Below, piece after piece: positions 24,677 to 40,831 of a stretch of 64,000 nt of DNA. The stretch covers positions 84,765,835 to 84,829,834 of the forward strand of contig OZ023268.1 in NCBI GenBank assembly GCA_964006375.1. Direction: 5' to 3'. Position 1 is the first letter of the stretch. Each line of letters starts with the position of its first letter. The position numbers and the translations under genes are program-made. The notes below the pieces were generated by a model that was given only the letters and a program-made list of their open reading frames with translations, was not told the DNA's origin and searched no databases. This DNA comes from Tillus elongatus (lineage: Eukaryota > Arthropoda > Insecta > Coleoptera > Cleridae).

Positions 24677-27421
24677 GGTGAATTTGCAGACAACCTCCCG
24701 AACAATTTGAGATAAAACGACTCCTGGTAGGTAAAGCTTAGTATCTTACATGCACGCTGACACTATTCTTACTCTTTGTTCTCTTGTATTTGCTGAGTTA
24801 TTTACATTTAAAGTTTTTTACACATTACACACTTTTTAAATAGTTTCCCAGTACGGTTTCGTTCCGTGAGGCCTCTTCCACTCCAATACCTTAACATTTA
24901 AGGTAAAGTTTAAAATGAATCCATTATGGGATGTACTGGAATATTCCAGACCATGCAGTTTGGGCTATAATGCCGTTTGTATCTTCTATTACTCGTACCA
25001 GATCTCTTTTAGTGCGCTAGTAGTATCCCTGTCATCGGGTTCTTAATTATTCATGTGTTCCAAGGCCATCCTCTGAAATTGTGCGTTCTTCACCTTCTAC
25101 CTAGTGTCCTAGTGTTGCGGTTGTCTCAGCGTGCATGTGCCGCCCCTCCTATGACGTCACGCGGTGAGTAAGATTATAGAAGTCCAACTACACACTTAGA
25201 ACAAAGTCATTCGCAATCAAAAAGTTTCTATACGTCAGTTTAATGCGGTTGAAGTTACGCCTATATTGTCTTTTTCAGATAATATAGATCGCAGCACTAA
25301 ATTTAATCTTTTTCATTTTTATTACTTCCAACTGTATGCACTTAAATATTAGTAAAATACGTAATTTGTTAAGAGGTTGTGATGAAACGTCAAACCCCAC
25401 TACACGACAGCATATTATTGTTGCATTGGACTCACCACTTGACACCATGCGCGTGACAGGTCTAAAAATAGGTAGTCTGAATATCACATCTCTCGTTATT
25501 TGTATCATGAGCAAATACTTTATAATGACGATACAGGACACTCCGGCTGATTTCGTGTTTCAAGATAGTACTGATGTTACGTCGTTCGAGAACGTGTAAC
25601 ACTAGCAATTGCTGGTGTTTAACTGTGTATAATTAAGTTTGAGCTGTATTTTTTACAATAAATGTTAGTGGTTGGGTGTGTGCAATCTATAATTGTTCGA
25701 ATTATAACGTGCTAAATCTATCAAAGACATTTCATAGATTTCCAAAGGATGGCGAAACTTGAATATGATTTTTTGTGTTTTCTTTTGTTACCAGCGAGTT
25801 TTTTTACAAATTCGCCTAATAATAAATATTAAACAATAACTATAACACGGATTGACGATAATTTTGTATTATAGATGCAAGAAAAGGATACTGTTATCAA
25901 AACTGATTTGGATATAGTATTGAAGACACAAGGTGTATTTTCATTTCAATTCATTTAATTTGTTGAAGCAGAAGAGAAATCAGAATCAGTTTTATGCCAA
26001 TATGTACAGTTCCCAGAAGATAATTTATTGTGTAATATTTACCATCATGTACCTATTTATAGATAAACTTCTTAAACGGATGGTTGAAAGGCTTCAATCA
26101 TAACTTGTCTTCCAGTGCATAAAAAAAAGAAATATGAAGGCAAAAAAACTTTTGCATTAATAATAAATGATATAAGAAAACTGTTTTTCTATCTTCTTCT
26201 GTGTCATTTTTTATTTCAGTATGGCATAAATTGTCACATTTTTTCACATTTAAAATTATTTTACTTGGTATAAAGGCTTTTAATTTATCTTTACAAAACA
26301 AATCTTTAAAGAGACAAGTAGAAATAGCAGATTCAGCCCTATAATATTTATTCACGGAAGCAAGAGTTAGTATCACCTTTCATCTGCACAATTTCTTAAT
26401 TATGTACTAAGTATATCAATTACATATATTAAAATATCAGATTAATAAGACAGTTTTCATGTAGAGATACACCAAATTGAGTACTGTGCTATCATTTATA
26501 CCTAGAACAATTATTTATAGGTAAGGACTGATTGTAACTTAATATAATCAGAAACAACTTTCAGTATATTCCTATACATACCCTTGACATAGTGGTTTAA
26601 CGACGGTTTCAAGGTAGTACTTTAAATTATGATGAAATAAGATTATGAGTAAGAGAAATTTGCAGAATTATTCATGCTGATTCATTTAGGTTTCAAGCTG
26701 ATTGTTGATACAAATTCTATTTATAACTATATAATCAGAAAATGTTCACTGTTTTGTCATGTACAAGTTTTTATATTCATCTATAATAAACCAATTGTCT
26801 AAATTACGAATATGCAGGTAAATATACAATTCAAATTACCCGCTCAGTTGTCAGTACTTCACGCGAGGTGGCGCTAGTCTACTTGTCACAAATATCACCA
26901 ACGCTAAAGCATAAGAGTGTCCCGTATTGTCATTTAATAGTATTTGGTGTTAGGTAACTTTTACTCCTTTGACAGTATTTGCTATGGTATATTCTCTTTT
27001 GTCTGTACAAACTAGGGTACTATTTTAACAAGGAACATGGGTTTTCCTTCCCCTAGCGTTCCACTTGCGACAAACGGGGTGGGGGGCTTCGTCGTGGAAA
27101 TCTCTCGCATGTAAAGAGGCACCCTCGTTGCATTAACCACAAGACAAATTTCCTGAGAGCAGCCCTCAAGAAAGACAGGGGGTAGGTATGCGGGGTAGGC
27201 AGGGTTTAAGGGGGGTATGGCCTCACAATATGGTCCGATTAACCTGTTTTCTTCGCATTTTCTGCTCATATTTCCTTTTTACTACCTACCCCGCCTAGTA
27301 CCTCTATCCACTCCTGGTCTCGTAACTTCCTTGAGGGGGGTAAACAAGAAATTTTTCTTGTGTTTTGTGCATTTCGAAAATGTCTATAAAAAACCTTCGG
27401 GAGGTTGTCTGCAAATTTACA
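24677..27421. mobile_element. 2.7-kb DNA transposon with THAP remnant (P-element-like?)
   Basis: The left end GGTGAATTTGCAGACAACCT (24677) is inverted at the right end as AGGTTGTCTGCAAATTTACA (27402-27421). Flanks are TTTATTCC (24669-24676) and TTTATTCG (27422-27429), a 7 of 8 match, fitting an 8-bp target duplication. The right ~400 bp (27010-27421) matches the small element at 41546-42331. Between the ends is a THAP-domain N-terminus (25661). THAP domains plus 8-bp duplications are features of P-superfamily transposons. hAT elements also make 8-bp duplications, so the class is probable, not proven. The coding region is heavily decayed. Confidence 0.65.
25661..25762 (+). pseudogene. THAP zinc-finger N-terminal fragment
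   Basis: Translation in this frame reads GWVCAIYNCSNYN followed by LSKTFHRFPKDGE and then TGA. The spacing C-x4-C followed by FHRFPKD matches the start of a THAP DNA-binding domain (C2CH zinc finger). The second half of the domain is not contiguous. THAP domains direct DNA binding of P-type transposases and of host THAP proteins; its place inside a TIR element favours transposase origin. Confidence 0.6.
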
Positions 27422-27429
27422 TTTATTCG

Positions 27430-27934
27430 ATTTGGCTGTTTCACACTGTATAAGTATTCACAAAAAATCATATTAGGTAGACGCTACGGGATGTTTCGGA
27501 TTAAGCAGAAAATCGTGGGTATTTCTCTTTCGCTTTTTTAAGGGTGCCGCACAGGTAACATTGCGTTGGTTTAATTTTCGGATTCTAATGATGAAAAGCA
27601 ATTATCAGCAGTGACGTTTTGTTTAATTTTTCTACGGTTTGCTCAGTCGTATAATAGCTTCAGTCGGTTTTTGAAACTAAAAATTTAGTACTACAAAAAT
27701 TATGAAAATATGGTTTTTATTGAGTAACAATTGACAATTAATTTACTAAAATATTGTAAACAAGTCAAATAATATGCTTTATAAGTAAACAAAGTATATT
27801 ATTACTTGTTTTCAGTATTTTAGTAAATTAATTTTTAAATGTTACTTCATAAGTCAACACCCCACACCAGTCCATCAAAGAAAGGGGAATGGAATTCCAC
27901 ATAGTAAGATGGATTGACTCAATACTAAAAAACT
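27430..27934. other. Intergenic, nothing recognised
   Basis: AT-rich. A short imperfect inverted repeat around 27720-27840 (ATTTACTAAAATA / TATTTTAGTAAAT) could be a small foldback element, but no ends are clear. Confidence 0.35.
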
Positions 27935-28385
27935 CGGGACGCAGCAAGTGCGTTATGGTAGTGAATTTTTATTAAATGCTTCAAATTTAAATAACTCAAT
28001 TTTCTATAAACTTAGAGAGTTTAATTTCAATACGTAGTAAGGTTTTTCCTAAGGCAAGATATCCACAAAATTTCATTAAAATAACTTTGTAATTTTCGGA
28101 GAAAAAAATTTTTTTCGAAAGAAAATTTAAAATTTGAGTAACTCAATTTTATCTAAACTTAGAAAGTTGAACTTTGGTACGTAGTAAGGTTGAGGCAACA
28201 TATATAGTAAATTTCATTGAAACAGCTTTGTTACTTTCGGAGAAAAAAAATTTTTTCGAAAGAAAACTCAAAATTTTTCCGGAAAACCCCGTTTGATTTT
28301 TCTGGATAACGAACTCATCCAAGCCATTAATAAAAGACAGGCACTTGCCAAGTTTCATCGAAATCGGTTAATTATTTTTTGAGTT

Positions 28386-28455
<70 letters not shown>
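27935..28455 (-). repeat. TA-core repeat, minus copy
   Basis: Begins at the family terminus GGACGCAGCAAGTGCG, runs through the inverted right arm (with an internal ~135-bp duplication, 27985 and 28129) to TTTTTTGAGTTATC and then (TA)n 28388-28455. The left arm is lost after the microsatellite. Confidence 0.65.
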
Positions 28456-28458
<3 letters not shown>

Positions 28459-28787
28459 ATATTAAAATTAAACCTATTTACAAATGAACTTTAATAAGAT
28501 ATTATGCTGTGACAATAGCTCTCTCAAGCACCCTAAAATATAATCAAAATGTGCACAGTTATATATGTTTTATTTCTTTTTCCCTTGTCTTAATACACTA
28601 CATATTTTTTGACAATCGATTTAATTTACTTATTTGATTTCATAAATAGTCGGTTAATAGTGACTTGGAATGAAGTAGACACCACATCTTCAAACATATT
28701 AAGAGAATATGAGTAAATCAACAGCAACTGGGAATGAATTCGGTCAGTCGCCCAGCCACGTGGTTAAAAAACACTGTTTGTATGATG

Positions 28788-29192
28788 GTTACAACTATAG
28801 ATCTAAATAAAAGGACTGTAACAGCGGCAGAAGCAGAAGTCAATGGAAGGTTGATGAATGAATCTCATGAGTCAATAAGAAAAGCATTGACTAACCAACA
28901 GCAACCACATACTTATGATTTAAACATGTTTCAAATTTGAATAGCTCAATTTTCTGTAACCCTAGAAAGCTGAATTTTGGCACATAGTTAGGTATTTCCC
29001 AAAGCAATATGTAGACCAAATTTTATCGAAATTTTCGGAAAAAAAATTTTTTTTTGAAAGAAAACTCAAAATTTTCCCGGAAAACCCCGTCCGATTTTCC
29101 TGGCCAACGAACTCATCCAAGCCATTAATAAAAGAAAGGCACTTGCCGAGTTTCATCTAAATCGGTTAATTATTTTTTGAGTTATCAGACGG

Positions 29193-29287
<95 letters not shown>

Positions 29288-29416
29288 CATATAAAAATTC
29301 AAACTGACCCCGGATATGGGTTCTAGGGGTCCTAATTCGCGCTCATTTGAAAGAATTTTTGCAAAGTCTCACCATCGATACCTCTCTATTAGTGAATTTT
29401 TTTAATAAAAATTCAC
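28788..29416 (-). repeat. Segmental duplicate A, containing a TA-core repeat minus copy
   Basis: From GGTTACAACTATAGAT through GGCAGAAGCAGAAGTCAATG and on through a complete inverted TA-core repeat: right arm 28925-29180, (TA)n 29197-29285, left arm, hairpin 29388-29416. Nearly identical to 30136-30965, except that the other copy has ~190 extra bases after TCAATGGAAGG. Confidence 0.75.
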
Positions 29417-29575
29417 TAAAAGAGTCTTCATTAAAGTGCTGAGAACATAAATAAGAATATTTCGGCAGCGTATCCGTTTTTATACTTAAGGCTGCGCACC
29501 ATTTTTCTCTCATTTCTTTAATAGATGGAAACCTAAAAATAGTGCCAAACTGACGTGCCGCCGCTGAAAATAGCA
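29417..29575 (-). pseudogene. THAP-domain exon fragment
   Basis: Minus-strand translation reads FRFPSIKEMREKWCAAL, then SYLCSQHFNEDSF. This is the central and C-terminal part of a THAP zinc finger: the FP motif, basic/aromatic R-x-K-W, and the C-x2-H of LCSQHF. A CTATTTTTAG|G acceptor just upstream (about 29533-29543) suggests it begins an exon. It then runs into the hairpin of the neighbouring repeat and is cut off. It lacks the first Cys pair. Unknown whether it belonged to a host gene or a transposase. Confidence 0.6.
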
Positions 29576-30135
29576 AACAGCAAGGTACTTACGTATGCAG
29601 AGACACCGTTGCCACATCCCCAGGTAATCTTCTACAAACAATACACCTTTTCACCATTTTGCCAAAAACAAAACTCAAAATCTTTATTGCCAATCAAGGT
29701 AACACATAAAAATAAACTCTCTGTATACTTGCATACTATTCACAGACAAATACAAGCCACAACTGAGGATTAATAAAAATCTAGATACTTCACATGCAGC
29801 AGGAAAACGATTTAAAATAATGGGCTGAGTTTTCTGGTTATATTTACATAAAGAAGGGAGAAACCAAGGAAAATATATGTTAGTACAACTTTACATTCAT
29901 AAATAAGCCCTAATGAAAGTGTAATGTCTTAAGTGACAGAAAAGTAATAAATTTGTCATCCTCAATGACTTCCTTGTCATCATATTCGGCGATTTAAGGA
30001 TGAATTATTACATAGCGGCAACGCGTTAGCCACCACCCAATCAGAGCAGAGGACCGATGTAAACATAGAGTCCCTTGAATGTTGGCTTCAAACAATTCGG
30101 CTGTGTGCCCAGTCTATTCGTAGATAGATAGTCAA
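29576..30135. other. Intergenic, no supported gene
   Basis: A stretch with slightly higher complexity between two duplicated repeats. Short ORFs only, no motif recognised. Confidence 0.35.
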
Positions 30136-30965
<830 letters not shown>

Positions 30966-31375
30966 AAAGCCGTGTAATCACAGCCACCACAAATGAAACC
31001 AACGCAACAGCGACGACGGCAAAAGGTTGTCCTCTGTGAGGAGTGGTATCACCTCTGCTGTGGTGGTTCCTTGATAAACTTATGACTACATTGAGCGGAG
31101 CTGGATTTACAGTCCAAGGATACGCAGATGATATTGTCATAGCACTAAAAGGCAAGCATGATGCTGTAATATTCAGCCTAATGCAAGCAGCTCTAAATAT
31201 AATACGGAACTGGTATAAGGCAGAGAGGCTTAATGTCAATTCTCATAAGAGAGTTCTTGTCCCATTCACGAAAAGAAGAAAACTAAATTAAAAAATTCCT
31301 ACTCTGAATGGAACACAGATACAATTTTCCAACGAGGTTAAATATTTGGGGATCTTCTAATCTTCAGTTTTGATA
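30966..31375 (+). pseudogene. R1/I-type LINE reverse transcriptase fragment
   Basis: Frame with VSPLLWWFLDKLM, then GYADDIVIALKG (YADD catalytic box), then LNVNSHKRVLVPFTKRRKL, and in another frame NEVKYLGI. This is the palm region of an R1/LOA/I-group reverse transcriptase from the motif B boundary to the thumb. Both ends are missing, and stops and frameshifts break it. Confidence 0.75.
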
Positions 31376-31399
31376 CATACTAAAGCCTATGTAAAAGCA

Positions 31400-31762
31400 G
31401 CGTGGTACTAAATTTAAAAAATAACACAATGAGATCCTTCTGATTGCACAAACCACAAGAAATATTTCTTGCAAACAGCCCACAAGAAAGTTACGGGACC
31501 AGGACTGGATAGGGGTGTTGGGCGGGGACGAAGATAAAAAGTAAATATGAGCGAAAAGTACAAAAAAAACAGCTTATTTGGACCTCTATAAGCTGCTTTT
31601 ATGCCATTTTGCAGCTATACCTCCTTAAAATTCTGTTTAACCCGCTCAGAACCCCTATATTTACCGCAGGTCCCGTAACTTTCATGCGGGTTGTTCCCAA
31701 GATACTTTTCTTGTTTACATTGTTCTTATTTATGCATTGAAGGTGGTTGTATGCATGAAGAG
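31400..31762. repeat. Partial relative of the 41546-42331 inverted-repeat element
   Basis: Shares GCACAAACCACAAGAAA-type, TTACGGGACCAGGA-type and AACCCGCTCAGAACCCCTAT-like segments with 41630-42250 in the same order, at low similarity. Termini are not visible. Confidence 0.5.
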
Positions 31763-31962
31763 GGGGAAGAGTAACTTCTGCGACAAAGCAGCGAACCAAA
31801 ATTTTCAATTTATGTTTAAATTGTTACCCATTTCATTTGTTTAAAATATTTTTCCAAAAATGAAATTTAGGTTGCACTGTTTGTCAATCTTACATCGAGG
31901 GCTACAATATTTCATTATTTTCAAAAAGTGGCAGCAACAGTAAATAAGTGTTGAAAGGGGTC

Positions 31963-35500
<3,538 letters not shown>

Positions 35501-35504
35501 TATA

Positions 35505-36675
<1,171 letters not shown>

Positions 36676-37130
36676 CAAAATTTCAAAAAATTTCAAACAT
36701 TCATCACTTCTCAACGAAAGTGTTTACTTTGCAGTATTCCCAACCCCCAGATTTAAAATTTAGCGAAGTCGCAAGAAATTGAAACATTTCAAGTGTTAAA
36801 TTTTCTGCTGTCGTATTATTTAAAATGGACCAATAGAAATTAGTTTCGCAATTCCAGAGTGTATGAATCAACAATCAAGTTTTTGGTTTGGATAACTGGC
36901 TGTGACTAGAAGTGGTCCGCACATATTGCTATAACAGAAATTATATTCTAAAAGAAGAAGACCCTGAAGGCTCTGTCATATGTCATTTTACAAAACATTA
37001 AAATTTTACTTTTTCTTTTCTATTTATAAATTTCGTATCGACTAAACAAACATGTAGAATGTAGAAATCAAAATTTGCATTTATTTCCAGTCATTAAAGT
37101 TGTGTGTGGGTGTCTTCAGCTGTTTGAGTA
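36676..37130 (+). promoter_or_regulatory. Upstream region of the SENP8-like gene
   Basis: No repeat family recognised here. A splice-acceptor-like TTTATTTCCAG at 37081-37091 lies 39 bp before the ATG, so a 5' UTR intron is possible. No clear TATA box. Confidence 0.35.
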
Positions 37131-37775
37131 ATGACCGGATCTGATGTCGTTTTGAGTTACAAGGAAAGTCTGCTAAGGCATTCCGATTTAGAATTGCTGA
37201 GGGGCCCCTGCTGGTTAAACGACACCTTAATATCATTTTATTTCGAATACTTGGAAGAAGAGCGTTATAGAAACAATCCTCACATCTTGTTTGTGCCTCC
37301 TCAAGTGACACAGTGCATAAAAGTTACTCCTAGCAGTGAAATCAACATATTTTTGGATCCTTTACACGCCAATAATAAAGCTTTTATATTTTTTGCCCTT
37401 AACGATAACGAATTTACCGAATGTGCAGGTGGCACACACTGGAGTTTACTGGTCTTCTCCAAGCCAGAGAGTGCAGTGTATCATTACGATTCGATGCAAG
37501 GCTCTAACCAAAAGCAGGCAATGGTTCTTGCTGATAAGTTACTACGATATTTCAAGCTGCCTAGCCATAGATTTACAGAAGTCCCTTGCCTTCAGCAGAA
37601 TAATGGTTATGATTGTGGTATTCACGTGCTGTGTAATGCTGAAAGACTTGCAACTCATGTTATTAGGCAAGGGAGAATTTCAGGATGTCAACATCTACAC
37701 CCTGAAGTTGTTTTGAACAAAAGAGAAGATATTTTAGATATTATAGATAGCTTGAGACAAAGACACAGTCGGTGA
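37131..37775 (+). CDS. SENP8: Sentrin-specific protease 8 family (NEDD8 protease, DEN1/NEDP1)
   Basis: 214-aa C48 (Ulp1-type) cysteine peptidase, the usual length for SENP8. This family removes NEDD8 from proteins and processes its precursor; in other animals it acts in the cytosol and nucleus. The catalytic triad is visible: H103 in GGTHWSLLVF, D120 in YHYDSMQ, C162 in NGYDCGIHV, with the oxyanion Gln in LQQNN just before. The N-terminal substrate-binding segment (WLNDTLISFYFEYL) is typical. Coding is in one exon with no breaks. Neighbours are all transposons, so it is an isolated host gene. An intronless retrocopy is possible, but intact codons and the upstream acceptor site favour a working gene. 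Confidence 0.93.
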   Translation: MTGSDVVLSYKESLLRHSDLELLRGPCWLNDTLISFYFEYLEEERYRNNPHILFVPPQVTQCIKVTPSSEINIFLDPLHANNKAFIFFALNDNEFTECAGGTHWSLLVFSKPESAVYHYDSMQGSNQKQAMVLADKLLRYFKLPSHRFTEVPCLQQNNGYDCGIHVLCNAERLATHVIRQGRISGCQHLHPEVVLNKREDILDIIDSLRQRHSR

Positions 37776-38181
37776 TATTGGTTGCTTATTATATTTATTT
37801 GCATTTTTGTAACCTAAATACTCAGTTTGTAGGTTTAACTGCATCTGACTAGATACAAATTAAATGGTATTACTTATATTCTAATTTATTAATTCAGTAG
37901 AATTAGAATTTTGTAACATTATCTTGTCAAAATAGGTTAAAAAAATTACTAACATTCTTTAAAATCAGCTGCTGTTTGATTTGTAATTTTTGCTTTGTAA
38001 AATTTCATTTATAAAATTTGGTAATTGTAACAACTTTAAATTCTTTGCACATGTTAAAACCTAAAATTTTATACAATGTTTGTTTAATAAAAATATGAAT
38101 GAAACTAGAAGATTTTTAAATTGAACTTGACTTAAAAATTAAATTGAACTTGACTTATAAATTAAATTGAACTTGACTTAT
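37776..38181 (+). other. SENP8-like 3' UTR and a 23-bp triple repeat
   Basis: A polyadenylation signal AATAAA lies at 38086-38091, about 310 bp after the stop. It is followed by three tandem copies of a ~23-bp unit containing AAATTGAACTTGACTTA (38118-38181), which end where the LINE begins. Confidence 0.6.
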
Positions 38182-39462
38182 AGACACAGTCTAATCCACG
38201 ACAGGCAGTATGGATTCCGTCAGCGCAGATCAACTGCCGACCTCCTTTCCTTTGTCACCCATTCTTGGAACAAGTCTATGGAACTACACGGTGAATCCCA
38301 CATTGTCGCTCTAGACATATCCAAAGCATTCAACCCGGTCTGGCATGCAGCGCTGCTTAATAAACTACCGGCCTACCACCAAAACTCTGTACGTGGACAG
38401 CAAATTTCCTCTCCAACGGGAGCATTTCTGTTGTCGTGGATGACCATTCCTCTAAACTGTATCCAATAAATGCAGGAGTTCCTCAAGGTTTAGCTTTGGC
38501 CCCTACTTTGTTTCTTCTCCACATCAATGACCTCCTCTCTAGCACATCCAACCCAGTTCACAGTTACGCGGACGACAGCACCCTGCAGTCAAATATACAA
38601 TATTCTAAGCCTGTCTCTTTAGCCCAATTAGATGAGGATCACAGAATCATGGAGGGTTCTATCTCTGTGGATCTCCAAAAAATTTTCGACTGGGGAAGTA
38701 TAAATCTTGTACAATTCAACCCCACCAAATCACGGTCTTGCTTTCTTTCTCATAAGAGATACACCAGTCCTAGACCCATCACAATAAACAACCAAGTTAT
38801 TCAAAGCAATGAGTCCTTTTCATTTGTTGGCGTTTCTGTGGATCGAAATCTCAGTTGGCACCACCATGTCACATCAATTGCAGAAGTGGCTGCTAAGAAA
38901 TTAGGTTTCCTCTTCCGGGCTCGCAAATACTTTTCACCAGCTAATCTCTATACCTTATACACTTCACAAATAAGACCAAACTTGGAATACTGCTCCCACA
39001 TCTGGGGTGCTGCTGCTGCTTCTAGACTCGCTATCCTGGACTCCATTCAGAAGAGAGCTATACGTCTCATCGGTGACCCTACCTTCACTCAAAGGCTGCC
39101 ATCCCTTGCCCACCGACGTGCCGTTGGTGACCTCTCTCTCTCTTTTATAGATATCTGCACGGGCACTGCTCAAAGGAGCTTTTTACCATAGTTCCTCCAC
39201 CTGCTCCCCCAACAGATCTACCAGGGGAACAGAGCGAATGCACCCTTTTACTGTCCAGGTCACCAGACATAGAACATCTTGTTATGCCCGTTTTTTTGTC
39301 CAGAGGACTTCCAAGTTGTGAAATTCCTTGCCGGCACATGTTTTTCCTTCTCCCCCAAACCTTCAAGTCCAGAATTAACAAGTTTCCTCTTTGTCGACAC
39401 CCACGGTACGATGGTATTTAGGCTGTAAGCCCTTGTGGTGTGTTGTGAAAATAAAAAGATTC
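38182..39462 (+). pseudogene. 5'-truncated jockey/CR1-like LINE, RT part
   Basis: Homology to the minus-strand LINE at 61-64 kb starts at ACACAGTCTAATCC, inside the RT domain (HDRQYGFRQRRST). It runs through VALDISKAF (motif A), GVPQGLALAP (motif B, usual S replaced by L), YADDSTLQ (motif C) and the thumb to the C-terminus (38467-39191), with a frameshift near 38385 and later breaks. The 3' end GGCTGTAAGCCCTTGTGGTG plus an A-rich tail (about 39462) matches the other copy. Start inside the ORF and 3' A-rich end are the mark of abortive target-primed reverse transcription. Confidence 0.85.
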
Positions 39463-39472
39463 CTAAAAAATT

Positions 39473-40030
39473 TCGGGACGCAGCAAGTGTGTTATAGTAG
39501 TGAATTTTCATAAGAATTGTACACTATTATTATACGGTATATTACTAAAATTAATACTTTAAACTTACACATACCTTGAAGATTGATTTTAGAGGTCTTA
39601 GTACATTCACATTTGAAGAATTCTTTTGAAAGTGTTACCATCGATATATGTTTATTATCAAAAGATATCTTGTGTTCTAACTCCTTTTAAGAAAAATGCC
39701 CAAAACTCAATTTTCTATGAAGCTAAATAATTAAATTTTGCTATATCCACAGATAGTGTGTCTCTTTAAAAGAAACTTGTATTACAAATTTTATTAAGGT
39801 TACAAAACCTTTCCAGAAGGAAACTTAATTCATATTTAGAAAAGTAAAATATCTGCAAATCAAATCAAATTATAAAGGTAGCAGTTATTTCCCCTTATTA
39901 ATCGCTTCAATGATTTCCTTTTAGTTAACCTAATCAAACCTGTTTTTTCAACAGCTAAAGTGCTTTTTTAAAAAAAAAATCTCTATTGATGAATTTTCTT
40001 AAATAAAAATTCAATATCAACAATAACAAA
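39473..40030 (-). repeat. TA-core repeat, degraded minus copy without TA tract
   Basis: Begins GGACGCAGCAAGTGTG right after the LINE tail and ends near a hairpin-like GATGAATTTTCTTAAATAAAAATTC at 39989-40013. No (TA)n between them. Similarity in the middle is weak. Confidence 0.5.
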
Positions 40031-40707
40031 ATGTCTGCCAAAAATTATAATTTTATACTCAGACGTGAAAAAGTTATTCAGGTGTTTGAAACAAAAATTA
40101 GAGCTTTTTCAAAACATATGAAATCTGTACACTATTATTTCTTCAAAGGTCAAAGTGAAAAAAAAAGAATACATTCATCGACAGTGAATTGATCTCGGAA
40201 CATTCTGCGTAGGAGACAAGCATACGACCACTGAACCAGCTAGGTTACGTTAACTAAAGCTCTGTTCACCTGATACTTGACGCCGACTTCATGCTATGGG
40301 ATATTTTATATCACATTAAAAGTAAATGTAACAACTTATTACAGAATTAATATAATTGTCACTTGAAACACATTTAACGACTGTTTTGATCTTAGATGAC
40401 GTCTTATCTTTAAGTTTAATGATAAAAGAACAAACTGTTTTAAAATCATTTATATAGAGACGTGACTTAAAGTTGTTTACATTTCCACTATATTATGCTA
40501 CACTTTCAGTCTAAATATGTAATTGGGGGCGTTTATCAAGCTACAAATAGGGTTAGTAAAAAGTCCCGAAACGGTCAAATATCTAATGATGCAATTTAAT
40601 TGGATTTTCGTAATAATGAATGGTCACAAATAAGCCTTTTCTTTATAACACATTCATTTTTTTCTCATTTCCAGTTTAACAGGAAATACCCCAACTTAAT
40701 TTTTAGC
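40031..40707. other. Intergenic, nothing recognised
   Basis: AT-rich, short ORFs only, no domain, repeat end or splice structure that I could support. Confidence 0.35.
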
Positions 40708-40740
40708 GATTTTTTTTAATTCGCCAATGAGGAGATCTGT

Positions 40741-40831
<91 letters not shown>

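Noticed and set aside
26098..26376. 92-codon minus ORF inside the THAP-bearing element as a transposase piece.
   Set aside because: No similarity to P or hAT transposase motifs visible; left unassigned.
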